The translations under genes and the position numbers were made by a program. DNA of 64,000 bases from the NCBI GenBank assembly GCA_963726785.1, contig CAVSDJ010000001.1:496001-560000 (forward strand), given 5' to 3'. The stretch's first letter is position 1. The number at the start of each line of letters is the position of its first letter. The notes below the pieces were generated by a model. It was not told the origin of the DNA and ran no database searches. It saw only the letters and a list, made by a program, of their open reading frames with translations. The DNA comes from DATEKX01 sp963726785 (lineage in GTDB: Bacteria > Acidobacteriota > Blastocatellia > UBA7656). This document shows positions 25,833-34,210 of this stretch, piece by piece.

Positions 25833-26957
25833 TTACCTGCCAGCCACTGGCGTTTCGTAAAACCTTTCAAGGCCGAACGGCCTCAACTGATCCGGCGTGC
25901 GATTGTTGATTAAGCATTCCGCGATCAACTCGGCAGTTATGGGCGCAAGCAATATCCCATTTCTGAAATGACCTGTCGCAAGCAACAGATTATCAATTCC
26001 AGTCTGCCCGATCACGGGTAGATGATCGCTTGTGTCCGGCCTCAGCCCCGACCAGCTTTCGACTATCTCACAAGCTGCCAGCGACGGAACAAGTTCGATT
26101 GCGGCTGCGAGCAGCGAGTTGATTCCATGCGCGGTGACAGTCTTATGAAACCCTGCGTATTCGACTGTTGCGCCCGCAAGGATGCGCCCATCATTGCGCG
26201 GGACCAGATAACATTTGCTTGAATGCAGAGTGTGATTGATTGAAAAGCCGACGGCGCGCAAAGCTATCATCTGGCCTCGCGCAGGAGTAACAGTAACATT
26301 CAATCCAAGAGGCTCAAGCAACCGGCTCGACCAGCAACCGGCTGCAACAATGACAGCGCCCGCATCAAAGCGACGCTCGTCGCACATCACGCCTGTCATT
26401 TTCTCGCGCTCTACTATCAGAGACGTGACTTCACAGCCTTCGATGATCTCGACCCCTGCTCGCCTGCACGCAACATCGAGCGCGTCCATCAACCGGCGAT
26501 TTTCAACCTGATGATCTTTAGGGATGAAAACGGCTCTGGTGGCCGATTGCGTGACAGCAGGCTCAATGCTGTTTATCACGCTCGCGGGCAAAACTTCCAA
26601 TTCCAAACCGGCGCTGGTTTGCCACGACGACCAGCGATCCAGTTCGCTTTCGTTCTCACCTTCTGCCAGCAGGCACAGAGTCCCTTCGTCTCTGTATTCA
26701 ACATCAACGCCCGAAAGTTCCGTGAGAAGCTGCGCGAAGTCTCGATACATCGAGCGGCTGCGCAGGCAAAGGTCTAAGAAAGGGTCTGGGCCTGAAGCTT
26801 CGGTCTGCGGCGAAAGCATTCCTGCTGCTGCGCGCGATGCTTCGCCGCCGACGCGGCCACGTTCGATGACTGCGACTGTCAATCCTAAACGTGCGAGCTT
26901 CAGCGCAATCGAACAACCTATCACGCCGCCGCCAACCATTATCACGTCTTTTGTCAT
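25833..26957 (-). CDS. thiO: Glycine oxidase ThiO
   Basis: ThiO oxidises glycine to iminoacetate with FAD and oxygen, giving the dehydroglycine needed for the thiazole of thiamine. The N-terminal dinucleotide fold VIMVGGGVIGCSIALKLA and the GGEASRAAAGML segment are typical, and GHFRNGILLAPITAELIAE near the end is a strong ThiO marker. It is 374 residues, the usual length. No other thiamine genes are adjacent: it is divergent from the metal-resistance operon and downstream of nothing related. Other DAO-family amine oxidases share the fold, but the C-terminal motif favours ThiO. Confidence 0.9.
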   Translation of the reverse strand: MTKDVIMVGGGVIGCSIALKLARLGLTVAVIERGRVGGEASRAAAGMLSPQTEASGPDPFLDLCLRSRSMYRDFAQLLTELSGVDVEYRDEGTLCLLAEGENESELDRWSSWQTSAGLELEVLPASVINSIEPAVTQSATRAVFIPKDHQVENRRLMDALDVACRRAGVEIIEGCEVTSLIVEREKMTGVMCDERRFDAGAVIVAAGCWSSRLLEPLGLNVTVTPARGQMIALRAVGFSINHTLHSSKCYLVPRNDGRILAGATVEYAGFHKTVTAHGINSLLAAAIELVPSLAACEIVESWSGLRPDTSDHLPVIGQTGIDNLLLATGHFRNGILLAPITAELIAECLINNRTPDQLRPFGLERFYETPVAGR

Positions 26958-27020
26958 ACGCGATTATCCTAGCAGCTTGAGTGCAAAATTCGCGAGTCGG
27001 CGACACCTTTGCGATTGGGC

Positions 27021-27052
27021 TTGACTCTGTATTCGGCTACAGGGTTTATAAT
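27021..27052 (+). promoter_or_regulatory. MerR-type promoter with operator in a long spacer
   Basis: TTGACT (27021-27026) and TATAAT (27047-27052) are separated by 20 bp, longer than the usual 17, as in promoters that MerR proteins untwist. The spacer holds the dyad ACTCTGTA (27024-27031) - six bases - TACAGGGT (27038-27045), with 7 of 8 base pairs matching. This is the classic MerR/ZntR operator layout and drives merR and the ATPase genes. Confidence 0.85.
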
Positions 27053-27071
27053 CTTAACTGGAGATTGAAAG

Positions 27072-27557
27072 ATGAAGACAGCAACTAAATCAACTGAGCA
27101 AGAACACAGTCGTTTTCTCAAGATTGGCGAAGTGTCGAAGCAAAGCGGAATAGGCATCGAAACACTGCGCTTTTATGAAAAGCTCGGCCTGCTGGGTCGC
27201 CCCGCGCGCACTGCCAGCGGCTATCGCCTTTACGATAGAGAGACGCTCGAACGACTCGATTTCATCAAGCGTGCGCAGGTGCTTGGATTCTCGCTCGCAG
27301 AGATTGCGCGAATCATAGCCGAAAAGCAGGCAGGCCAGAGTCCTTGCTCGGAAGTGCGCGATATCGTGCGCGCTCGATTGAAAGAACTCGACGAGCGAAT
27401 GAAAGAAATGCAGCGTTATCGCAAAGAGCTTGCGGCGGCGCTCGATGAATGGGAAAAAGCGGGGGACACGGAGGGGCACGTTTGCGGCCTGATCGAAGGC
27501 ACAACGATCAAGCACGCAATAGCCATCCATCCAGAGCTTAAAAGAGGAAAACGATGA
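27072..27557 (+). CDS. MerR-family metal-responsive regulator
   Basis: A cytoplasmic activator that would twist its promoter DNA on binding metal. The winged helix-turn-helix occupies about residues 15-85 (LKIGEVSKQSGIGIETLRFYEKLGLL), followed by the dimerisation helix. Cys92 sits where ZntR and MerR have their first metal cysteine; CueR has serine there. The C-terminal loop has His137 and Cys138 but lacks a second cysteine. This suggests divalent rather than Cu(I) sensing, although the downstream pump looks Cu(I)-specific. It is 161 residues, with GGAG 8 bases before the ATG and a 4-base ATGA overlap with the ATPase gene. A textbook MerR operator lies just upstream. Confidence 0.88.
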   Translation: MKTATKSTEQEHSRFLKIGEVSKQSGIGIETLRFYEKLGLLGRPARTASGYRLYDRETLERLDFIKRAQVLGFSLAEIARIIAEKQAGQSPCSEVRDIVRARLKELDERMKEMQRYRKELAAALDEWEKAGDTEGHVCGLIEGTTIKHAIAIHPELKRGKR

Positions 27558-30083
27558 GCGCGTTAAAGATTGACCCGGTATGCAAGATGACAGTTTCGCC
27601 CGAATCATCAGCAGGGCACACGGATTATGGCGGCAACACGTATTACTTTTGCTCGCCTGTCTGCAAACAGAAGTTCGACCAGAATCCTGAGAGTTATCTG
27701 GCTATCGCAAAAGCGCCGTCTGGTGTGGCTCAACTAACGCCGCTCACTATGGCCCGTCTATCGAAAGGCTCGCAGACCGAGGCCGCCCGATCAACTGATG
27801 TAAAAGGCGAGTTGGTTGATTTGCCAATCACAGGCATGACGTGCGCTGCTTGCGCGAGGCATATCGAGCAGAACTTATCATCGACTCCCGGAGTGCAACG
27901 AGCGGGCGTCAACTTTGCCACATCGCGCGCGACAGTCGAATATGACCCGGCGGCTACAAATGTCCGCCAGTTAATGAATGCAGTGGAAGAGTTGGGATAC
28001 CGAGGTGCGCGAAGCGCCTGCCGGTCGGAACGGTCGAGGAAGATTTCGAGAGCGCGGCGCGCGAGGCTGAATACATTGACCTGCGGAGGAAATTCTGGAT
28101 TGCCGCGATTCTTTCGCTACCTGTGCTTGTGATAGCGATGTCGCACGGGCGAATCAAGCGCGTTTAATTTCGCGGGAGTCGAATGGCTTCAATTGGCTCT
28201 GACAACACCCGTTGTCTTTTATTCAGGCTGGCAGTTCTATCGCGGGGCGTGGGCCGCATTCCGCCATCGTCTTGCGGATATGAACACTTTGATCGCGGTC
28301 GGCACAGGCACGGCTTATCTATATTCGGTTGTTGCGACCATCGCGCCGGGATTCTTTGCCGAGGATGTTGTCGCACGGCGACTCGGCCAGTCATGCGATG
28401 GAGGTTTCGGTTTATTTCGAGGCTGCCAGCGTAATCATTGCGCTCATCTTGCTCGGTAATCTGTTTGAATCTCGCGCCAGGGGCCGCACATCGGAAGCGA
28501 TTCGGCGATTGATCGGCTTGCAAGCAAAGACAGCGCGCGTTATTCGCAGCGGAAAAGAAACGGATGTCCCAATTGAAGAAGTCGTCACAGGTGATGTGAT
28601 TGTAGTCAGGCCCGGCGAAAAGATTCCGGTTGATGGCGTGATTCTCGACGGCGCATCAGCAGTTGATGAATCAATGTTGACTGGAGAAAGTCTTCCCGTA
28701 GATAAAGCCGCGAGCGATGAGGTGTTCGGAGCGACGATAAACAAAACGGGATACTTTCGCTTCAAAGCTACTAAGGTCGGCAAGGACACAGCGCTTCAGC
28801 AGATCGTGCGCGTAGTCGAGAACGCGCAAGGCTCGAAAGCTCCTATCGCGCGAATGGCTGATGTCGTCAGCGGCATCTTCACGCCGATAGTGATCTGCAT
28901 AGCGATTGCCACATTCGTCATCTGGTTCGTAGCTTCGCCAGTAGATGATCGTCTGGCGATGGCTTTGCAAAGTTTTGTTTCGGTTTTGATCATCGCTTGC
29001 CCGTGCGCGCTGGGACTTGCCACGCCGACGGCGATTATGGTCGGCACTGGAAGAGGCGCTGAAAACGGCGTGCTGATCAAAGGCGGCGAGAGCCTGGAAA
29101 CAGCGCACAGGCTTCAAACAATCGTGCTCGATAAAACAGGCACGATTACGAAGGGCGAGCCTGAGTTGACCGATGTTGTGACTACGAATGGAATGAGTGA
29201 GGACGAGTTGTTGCGGCTGGTGGCAACAGCAGAACGCGCGAGCGAGCACCCAATCGGCGAAGCAATCGTTCGCGGCGCTGCGAAGAAAAACATCGCGCTT
29301 TTTGAAATAAGTGAGTTCAACGCAGTCGCCGGTCACGGCATTGAAGCAAACGTCGAGGGCCACAAAGTCCTGCTTGGCAACTCGAAAATAATGCGCGACC
29401 GTGGCGTGACGGTCAGCGACTGGGAAAATCGAACCGCAACGCTGACGGCAAATGGAAAGACTGCGATGTACGCAGCGATTGATGGACAACTTGCAGGTGT
29501 GCTGGCAGTTGCAGATCAAATCAAGCCCGAAGCGATTGAGGCTATCAACGCGATGAAGCAGATGGGGCTCGAAGTGGTGATGATAACCGGCGATAATAAA
29601 CGCACGGCTGAAGCGGTTGCGCGCGAAGTCGGCATCACGAGAGTTCTTGCGGAAGTGCTGCCCGAAGAGAAAGCTGCTGAGATCAAGCGGCTTCAACAGG
29701 AAAAGAAGGTCGTAGGCATGATCGGTGACGGCATCAACGATGCGCCCGCGCTCGCTCAGGCGGATGTCGGCATTGCGATTGGCACCGGCACAGACGTGGC
29801 GATTGAAGCCTCGGACATCACGCTCATCAAAGGCGACCTGCGCGGCGTGGTGACTGCAATCCGGTTGTCGCGGGCGACGATTCGGACTATCAGACAGAAT
29901 CTCTTCTGGGCTTTTATTTACAACATCGTTGGAATCCCAATCGCTGCCGGACTGCTTTACCCGCTAACGGGCTGGTTGCTTTCACCGATTATTGCGAGCG
30001 CGGCGATGTCGCTGTCGAGCGTGTCTGTAGTGACGAACAGTTTGAGACTACGGCGATTTCGCGCGCCTGTTGAGGTGAATTGA
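27554..30083 (+). pseudogene. copA: Copper-type P1B ATPase (CopA-like) with three apparent frameshifts
   Basis: The start overlaps merR by four bases. Residues 5-50 form a YHS metal-binding domain and about 90-155 an HMA domain with GMTCAAC. The frame then shifts by -1 near 28000-28030 (resuming at VEEDFESAARE), by +1 near 28158 (resuming at AFNFAGVEW), and by +1 near 28370 (resuming at HGDSASHAME). From there the frame is clean to 30083: TGES, CPC in membrane helix 6, DKTGT, TGDN and GDGIND are intact. NLFWAFIYN and MSLSSVSVVTNSL are the helix 7 and 8 signatures of Cu(I) exporters. Rejoined, the protein would be about 840 residues. Three indels within 380 bases suggest poor sequence here, or a recently broken gene. 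Confidence 0.85.
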
Positions 30084-30084
30084 T

Positions 30085-30465
30085 ATGGATGGAATAGAAG
30101 TCGGAGTAATCATCGGCGGAGTCGCAGCGATGGCGTTCGTGCTATGGTATTTTTTCGGCAAGCGCAAACGCGTATCAGCCTCCGTGAATAAAACGGGCGT
30201 GCAGGAAATCAACGTGACGGTGAAAGGCGGCTACTCGCCCGACGTGATAGTCGTGAACAAAGGCATGCCCGTGCGGCTGAATTTTTACCGCGACGAAACA
30301 TCGTCGTGCAGCGAGCAGGTTATATTCGGCGATTTCCGTATAGCGCGAAACCTTCCGGCGTTTAAGACTACAAAAATCGAATTCACTCCTGACAAAGCGG
30401 GCGAATTCACTTTCACTTGCGGCATGAACATGCTGCGCGGAAAGCTGATCGTCATGTCATCTTAA
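30085..30465 (+). CDS. Membrane-anchored cupredoxin-domain protein
   Basis: The 126-residue product has one N-terminal membrane helix (about residues 5-23) and a cupredoxin_1-type domain from residue 35. Copper-ligand candidates are Cys and His/Met positions in SSCSEQVIFGDF and the end motif FTCGMNMLRGKL. The gene starts one base after the ATPase stop, so it belongs to the same operon. Such proteins often accompany CopA pumps and are thought to bind or shuttle copper at the outer face of the membrane. Transfer to or from the pump is inferred from position. Confidence 0.84.
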   Translation: MDGIEVGVIIGGVAAMAFVLWYFFGKRKRVSASVNKTGVQEINVTVKGGYSPDVIVVNKGMPVRLNFYRDETSSCSEQVIFGDFRIARNLPAFKTTKIEFTPDKAGEFTFTCGMNMLRGKLIVMSS

Positions 30466-30499
30466 GGAGTCAGGCCGCAATTCCCTAATGTGTGCCGCC

Positions 30500-30544
30500 T
30501 TGACGAAGCATATGCGCGGCAACTAAAATCGAACGCTTGTTCGA
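30500..30544 (+). promoter_or_regulatory. Promoter with TetR-type operator
   Basis: TTGACG (30500-30505) and TAAAAT (30524-30529) with an 18-bp spacer form a good sigma70 promoter. A perfect inverted repeat TCGAAC-N4-GTTCGA (30529-30544) starts at the last base of the -10 box and covers the expected start point. It is therefore well placed for repression by the TetR protein encoded just downstream. Confidence 0.72.
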
Positions 30545-30569
30545 AGTCTGTTTTTTGTGCCTGTATATT

Positions 30570-31238
30570 ATGCCCGTTGAACCGCAGTCAAAGTATGATC
30601 AGAAACTCGTCTACGTGCTGAAGACCTCAGCCGCCATCTTTGCCGAGAAAGGCTATCACTCTACTTCAATACGCGATATTTCCCGCGCTACTCGGATGAG
30701 CCTTTCGGGGCTATACTACTATTTTAAAAGCAAAGACGAACTGCTCTTTTTAATTCAGGACTACTGTTTCAGCACTGTGCTCGAAGATTGTCGACGACTG
30801 CTTGCAGGCGTTGATGACCCCGTTCGCCGGTTGAAACTGTTGATCGAAAATCATCTCAACTATTTCGTCCAGAACATGAACGAGATGAAGGTGCTGTCGC
30901 ACGAAGCGAACTCGATCAGCAAAGATTTTTTCAGAAAGGTCAACACAAAGAAACGCCAGTATGTTGACCTCGTGATGAATTTGCTCGAAGAGATTGCGCG
31001 CGAGCACAAAGTGAACGGGCTGGACATGCGCGTTGCCACGTTTTCGCTCTTCGGCATGATGAACTGGATTTATAACTGGTATAACCCGCGCAAGGATGTT
31101 GACGTTGCGGGACTGTCTGCCAACATCACGCGGATTTTTCTGTCAGGGTTTCTCGGCGATAAGGCTATAGAAGCCGAGCGGCTTGAGACGGGGCGCGAAT
31201 CGCACCTTGAGCGCACTCTGTCAATCTGGCAGCAATGA
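30570..31238 (+). CDS. TetR-family transcriptional regulator
   Basis: ATG 30570 is preferred to an upstream TTG at 30537 because that TTG lies inside the putative operator. The 222-residue product has an N-terminal helix-turn-helix (FAEKGYHSTSIRDISRATRMS then GLYYYFKSKDELL). The helical ligand-binding domain is of the type seen in regulators of fatty-acid and acyl-CoA catabolism such as KstR2/FadR-like proteins. It directly precedes a crotonase and dehydrogenase operon on the same strand, 22 bases before the first enzyme. It probably senses an acyl-CoA and represses the whole operon including itself; ligand and operator use are inferred. Confidence 0.87.
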   Translation: MPVEPQSKYDQKLVYVLKTSAAIFAEKGYHSTSIRDISRATRMSLSGLYYYFKSKDELLFLIQDYCFSTVLEDCRRLLAGVDDPVRRLKLLIENHLNYFVQNMNEMKVLSHEANSISKDFFRKVNTKKRQYVDLVMNLLEEIAREHKVNGLDMRVATFSLFGMMNWIYNWYNPRKDVDVAGLSANITRIFLSGFLGDKAIEAERLETGRESHLERTLSIWQQ

Positions 31239-31259
31239 AGGAATTCACGGAGAAATTTT

Positions 31260-32063
31260 ATGACAAGAGAAGCGATGGAGAACCGGCTGGTCAATTACAG
31301 CGTCGAACGCGGCATTGCCGTCTTAGAACTCAACGACCCACCGGCAAATACTTACACCTATGAGATGATGCGCGACCTCGACGACGCGATACTCGAAGCG
31401 CGGCTCGATGAAGAAGTCCACGTCATAGTGATTCGAGGCGCGGGCGAAAAATTTTTCTGCGCTGGCGCGAACATCAAGATGTTGCTGTCGGCAACGCCGC
31501 AGTTCCGCTACTTTTTCAGCCTTCACGGCAACGAGACGCTGATGAGGATGGAGAACACCCACAAACTCGTTATCGCGGCCATAAACGGGCACGCCGTCGG
31601 CGGAGGGCTTGAGGTAGCTCTAGCTTGCGACATTCGCGTTGCCAAGAAAGGGCCGGGAATGCTCGGCTTGCCTGAGATCAATCTGGGGCTGTTGCCGGGC
31701 ATGGGCGGCACACAGCGATTGCCGCGAATCATCGGCAAAGGCAAAGCGTTGGAACTTCTCACGACCGGGCGCACCATCTCTGTCGAAGAAGCGCACCAGA
31801 TCGGTCTGGTGAATCAAGTTTTTGAAGAAGAGAATTTCTTCGAGAAAGTTATTGAGTACGCGCAGCAGTTTGTCGCGCCCGCGAAAGCGAGCAAGGCAGT
31901 CGGACTCATCAAGCGCTCTGTGCAAACAGGGCTTGAGTTGCCGCTCGCGGAAGCCCTCGCGCTCGAACGCGAGTTGTTGCAACAACTATTCGAGAGCGCG
32001 GATGCTCAGGAAGGGCTTGACGCCTACGCGAAGAAGCGTAAGGCGGAGTTTAAAGGAAAATAA
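31260..32063 (+). CDS. Enoyl-CoA hydratase/isomerase family protein (first of three)
   Basis: Crotonase-fold enzyme of 267 residues. The oxyanion-hole segments FFCAGANIK (near residue 66) and GHAVGGGLE (111-118) are conserved. Both catalytic glutamates of enoyl-CoA hydratase have counterparts, Glu118 and Glu139 in GLPEINLG. The start at 31260 follows GGAG by 7 bases. It is the first enzyme of the operon after the TetR gene. Hydration of a 2-enoyl-CoA is likely, but substrate length or branching cannot be read from the sequence. Confidence 0.9.
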   Translation: MTREAMENRLVNYSVERGIAVLELNDPPANTYTYEMMRDLDDAILEARLDEEVHVIVIRGAGEKFFCAGANIKMLLSATPQFRYFFSLHGNETLMRMENTHKLVIAAINGHAVGGGLEVALACDIRVAKKGPGMLGLPEINLGLLPGMGGTQRLPRIIGKGKALELLTTGRTISVEEAHQIGLVNQVFEEENFFEKVIEYAQQFVAPAKASKAVGLIKRSVQTGLELPLAEALALERELLQQLFESADAQEGLDAYAKKRKAEFKGK

Positions 32064-32110
32064 TTATGGGGGCCTCCCGACACCCGGCCCCTATTTCAGG
32101 AGGAATCTTA

Positions 32111-33556
32111 ATGGCGAAGATGTTTATTGCAGGAGAGTCTGTTGATTCGATCACAGGCGAAACTTATGAAGTGCGCAACCCGGCCAACGGCGAGACGGTT
32201 GACAGTGTGCCGAAGGGCAATGCCGAAGACGCGCAGCGCGCGATTGACGCAGCCTCGGCTGCATTCGATGAATGGTCGCACACGACGGCGGAAGAACGCG
32301 CTAAATTATTGTTCAAAGCCGCAGAGCTTGTTGACGCCGAGCGAAAAAGTTTAGCCGAACTGTTGACGCGCGAGCAGGGCAAGCCGTTTATGGAAGCGGG
32401 CGGCGAGCTTGAGCACTTTCATCACGGCATAGATTTTTACGCAGGGCTTGCCTCGAAAGTGCGAGGCTCGCAGGTTCCGCTGCCTGCAAAGAACGCTTAC
32501 GGCATGGTGATTCGCCGTCCCGTAGGCGTGTGCGGCGCAATCGTGCCGTGGAATTTCCCTATCACTTTGATGGGCACGAAAGTCGGCCCTGCGCTCGCGG
32601 CTGGAAACACCGTTGTCGTAAAGCCTGCTTCAACAACACCGCTGACGACGATTCGTATAATCGAATTGATGAACCAGGCCGGATTGCCGAAGGGAGTTTT
32701 GAACGTCATCACAGGGCCGGGCAGCGTTGTCGGCGAAGAGTTGCTCGTCAATCCGAAAGTGCGCCGCATCGCATTCACAGGCGAATCGGCTACGGGCAAG
32801 CACGTCGCGTCGGTGGCTTGCGGCGACTTCAAGCGCGTCACTCTTGAACTGGGCGGGTCTGACCCGATGATCGTTTGCGACGATGCGGACGTAGCGAAAG
32901 CGATTCAAGGCGCGATGGTTGGCCGTTTCTGGAACGCGGGCCAGGCGTGCCTTGCCGTAAAACGGCTGTTCGTATTCGACAAGGTTTTCGATCAGTTCGT
33001 TGACGGGCTGGTTAGCAAAGTATCGCGCTACGAAGTGGGCGACGGTATGACCAGAGCTGAAAAGCCGAAGATTCGCATGGGGCCGCTTCACACCGCAGCG
33101 CAGCGCGACGAGATTGAGTCTCAAGTCGAGGATGCTATCAGTCGCGGCGCAAAGGTTTTGATCGGCGGCTCGCGTCCCGAAGGCGCGCAATACGAGAACG
33201 GAAATTTCTATAATCCGACTATATTGCTTGATGTGCCGGAAGACGCGCGCGCTGTTCAAGAAGAGACGTTCGGGCCTTTGCTTCCAATCTTCCGCGTGAG
33301 CAGTATTGATGAAGCCATCGAGAAGGCCAACAATTCGATTTACGGTCTAGGCTCTTCGATTTGGACAAAGCATCTGGATAACATCGAAACGGCGATTGAT
33401 AAGATTGAAGCCGGAAATGTCTGGGTGAATTCGCTGCATTACGGTTATGACGAATTGCCGTTCGGCGGCGTGAAGGCGAGCGGATTCGGGCGCGAACACG
33501 GCCCGGAAGCTTTGGATTACTACCTTGAACCGAAGGGCGTCGTTATCACTCGTTGA
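32111..33556 (+). CDS. NAD(P)-dependent aldehyde dehydrogenase (first paralogue)
   Basis: ATG 32111 is chosen over an upstream in-frame ATG because AGGAGG lies 7 bases before it. The 482-residue enzyme has the ALDH cofactor region PWNFPITLMGTKVGPALAAG, general base Glu246 in LELGGSDPM, and nucleophile Cys280 in NAGQACLAVKR. It is most like the succinate-semialdehyde dehydrogenase subgroup. A second paralogue follows a few kilobases on, with identical placement of Glu246 and Cys280. It oxidises an aldehyde arising in the pathway. The GESATGK turn, where most relatives read GSTEVG, is a small peculiarity near the cofactor site. Confidence 0.92.
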   Translation: MAKMFIAGESVDSITGETYEVRNPANGETVDSVPKGNAEDAQRAIDAASAAFDEWSHTTAEERAKLLFKAAELVDAERKSLAELLTREQGKPFMEAGGELEHFHHGIDFYAGLASKVRGSQVPLPAKNAYGMVIRRPVGVCGAIVPWNFPITLMGTKVGPALAAGNTVVVKPASTTPLTTIRIIELMNQAGLPKGVLNVITGPGSVVGEELLVNPKVRRIAFTGESATGKHVASVACGDFKRVTLELGGSDPMIVCDDADVAKAIQGAMVGRFWNAGQACLAVKRLFVFDKVFDQFVDGLVSKVSRYEVGDGMTRAEKPKIRMGPLHTAAQRDEIESQVEDAISRGAKVLIGGSRPEGAQYENGNFYNPTILLDVPEDARAVQEETFGPLLPIFRVSSIDEAIEKANNSIYGLGSSIWTKHLDNIETAIDKIEAGNVWVNSLHYGYDELPFGGVKASGFGREHGPEALDYYLEPKGVVITR

Positions 33557-33569
33557 AGTTTGCATCAGT

Positions 33570-33691
33570 GCGCTGCTGGATGTTGGAATAAAGTTATGAA
33601 GCGGAAGATACTCATCTTATTGCTTGGCTTCGGATTAATTAATGCTCAGGCCGTCTTGTCTCTGCATTCACAATCCAACATCCAGCAGCGC
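33570..33691 (+). promoter_or_regulatory. Inverted repeat enclosing the POTRA gene start
   Basis: Two perfect 18-bp arms, GCGCTGCTGGATGTTGGA at 33570-33587 and its complement at 33674-33691, are separated by 86 bases. The left arm contains the GGA ribosome-binding site and the right arm lies in the coding region. If the arms pair in mRNA, the ribosome-binding site would be hidden. Confidence 0.7.
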
Positions 33692-34207
33692 GATCCGTCA
33701 GTGTATTACCGATTCGGAAAGATCACGGTTGACGGCGCGAAAGCGTTTACTACGGATGAGGTTCTGAAGATTGCGGGAATCAAATCAAATATGTTTGCCT
33801 CGCCAGCCGTAGTTGAAACGGCCTCAGAGGTAATCAAGCGGGCTTACTTGAATCGAGGTCACGTTCGCGTTCAGGTGAAAGTAGTTGCTGAGTACGAAGT
33901 GATTTCTCCGAGGTCGAAAATGGGGCTTGTTGGAATCGCAATCAATATCAACGAAGGCTCTGTTTTTCAATTGCGAAGGCTGGAATTCATCGGCAATGAG
34001 ACAACCAGAGACCGGATCATACGCCGCAAAGTTCTGCTCCGGGAAGGAACGACCTACAATCAGGACTTGATGGATAAGAGCCTGCGACAGATTAACAATT
34101 TGAAACTCTTTGAAACTCTGACGATGGCTGACGTGGAAATTAAAACCGATGAACAGCAGAAAATCGTAGACCTGCTCATTCATTTTAAGGAAATAAAACG
34201 GAGATAG
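33596..34207 (+). CDS. Exported POTRA-domain protein
   Basis: ATG 33596 gives a signal peptide (MKRKILILLLGFGLINA) and a 203-residue protein. Two POTRA-like repeats follow: RFGKITVDGAKAFTTDEVLK in the first half, and LRRLEFIGNETTRDRIIRRK with LFETLTMADVEI in the second. POTRA domains occur at the periplasmic side of Omp85/BamA proteins, but no barrel follows here. It would be a soluble periplasmic protein, perhaps binding barrel-assembly or export partners. It sits between two aldehyde dehydrogenase paralogues and ends three bases before the next gene, so it is translated within the catabolic operon. Why such a protein belongs there is unclear. Confidence 0.8.
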   Translation: MKRKILILLLGFGLINAQAVLSLHSQSNIQQRDPSVYYRFGKITVDGAKAFTTDEVLKIAGIKSNMFASPAVVETASEVIKRAYLNRGHVRVQVKVVAEYEVISPRSKMGLVGIAININEGSVFQLRRLEFIGNETTRDRIIRRKVLLREGTTYNQDLMDKSLRQINNLKLFETLTMADVEIKTDEQQKIVDLLIHFKEIKRR

Positions 34208-34210
34208 TTT

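Noticed and set aside
28671..29696. Long open frame opposite the ATPase gene (341 codons)
   Set aside because: It lies entirely antisense to well-conserved ATPase motifs, has no ribosome-binding site and no recognisable product; it is a by-product of the codon usage.
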